Part shown: piece after piece, positions 4,794-5,167 of the stretch | Layout of the letters: every line of letters begins with the position of its first letter | How positions within the stretch are numbered: the first letter of the stretch is position 1 | Position numbers and translations under genes: made by a program | Assembly (NCBI GenBank): GCA_964543125.1 | Contig: CAZIWX010000152.1 | Location: 1-5,167 of the forward strand | Length of the DNA: 5,167 nucleotides | DNA from: CAZIWX01 sp964543125 | GTDB taxonomy: Bacteria; Fidelibacterota; UBA8477 | Direction: 5' to 3' | The notes under the pieces: model-generated | Database searches by the model: none | What the model was told of the DNA's origin: nothing | What the model saw: the letters and a program-made list of their open reading frames with translations, nothing else

Positions 4794-5167
4794 ATGCCCT
4801 TGCATCGCACTCTCCCGGCCATCACAAGTTCGCTTCTGATCGTTGCTTGCACGGATCTCCTGTTCAAACCCGAGCTACCGGCCTGGGATTTCACGCTGGA
4901 CTTCCCGTTAACCACCCAGGTAGTTAAAACCAGCCAATTGCTGGATCAACCGGAAATCAAACAGCAGGCGGTTGATGAATTCGGAAACCCGCTTCCCGCC
5001 GGCACTGAACTCTATGTATATAAAGACACCATCAAAGTAGAACCGGTGGAGGTAGGCAATCAGTTAACCCTTGCCGACATTACCAAGGATTTTTCTCAAA
5101 CGGTAAACGATGTGACCGTTGACGGCACGCAAACCACGGAAACGGTTAGTTTTGATGAAGTGGGGGT
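4794..5167 (+). CDS. Putative secreted lipoprotein, beta-rich, function unknown (partial, runs off right edge)
   Basis: The ATG opens a frame of 124 codons plus two bases with no stop before the window ends. The N-terminus has a basic H-R pair, then a hydrophobic stretch ITSSLLIVA (10-18) and a cysteine at 19. This is a plausible signal peptidase II lipobox (I-V-A-C), so the protein is probably lipid-anchored and exported. The mature part begins TDLLFKPELPAWDFTLDFPL (20-39) and contains EVGNQLTLADI (86-96). The alternation of hydrophobic and polar or threonine residues after about 100 suggests beta-strands. I recognise no enzymatic motif. The PAWD-x-x-L-x-x-PL opening followed by a VG-x-x-L segment resembles, from memory, uncharacterised lipoproteins of FCB-group bacteria. 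The gene is divergent from lemA, with its own promoter-like sequence and a good Shine-Dalgarno. Base composition does not look foreign. Confidence 0.8.
   Translation, partial: MPLHRTLPAITSSLLIVACTDLLFKPELPAWDFTLDFPLTTQVVKTSQLLDQPEIKQQAVDEFGNPLPAGTELYVYKDTIKVEPVEVGNQLTLADITKDFSQTVNDVTVDGTQTTETVSFDEVG

Overview
The window looks like ordinary chromosomal sequence from a Gram-negative-type bacterium with roughly balanced base composition. The partial gene at the right end encodes a lipoprotein whose mature N-terminus (PAWDFTLDFPL, then a VGNQL segment) reminds me of secreted lipoproteins from FCB-group lineages such as Calditrichota, Ignavibacteria or Marinimicrobia. That placement is a memory-based guess. 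No phage, plasmid, CRISPR, insertion-sequence, tRNA or rRNA signal was seen.

Layout: six genes lie on the minus strand. In the order of transcription (right to left) they are a LemA-family membrane protein (3875-4465), a TPM-domain protein with a glycine-rich tail (3116-3871), an alpha/beta hydrolase (2197-3045), a YciO-type Sua5/YrdC/YwlC protein (1586-2200), a MalK/UgpC/MsmX-type sugar ABC transporter ATPase (419-1483), and the N-terminal part of a GNAT acetyltransferase that runs off the left edge (1-381). One gene lies on the plus strand: the divergent lipoprotein, which starts at 4794 and runs off the right edge. The 328-base region between LemA and the lipoprotein holds a promoter-like sequence for each direction, a REP-like palindrome, and other inverted repeats.

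How the genes relate: lemA and the TPM gene are 3 bases apart and are a recurrent pair in bacteria, so they probably act together at the inner membrane. The hydrolase and YciO-type genes overlap by 4 bases (ATGA) and are probably translationally coupled. The ABC ATPase has its own good ribosome binding site after a 102-base gap, and no permease or binding-protein gene is nearby, so it may serve transporters encoded elsewhere. The GNAT gene follows 37 bases later and may be co-transcribed.

I found no convincing undescribed multi-gene system. The items most worth a second look are the REP-like palindrome with a GTAG foot upstream of lemA, the uncharacterised lipoprotein, and the non-canonical ligand-site motifs in the YciO-type protein.
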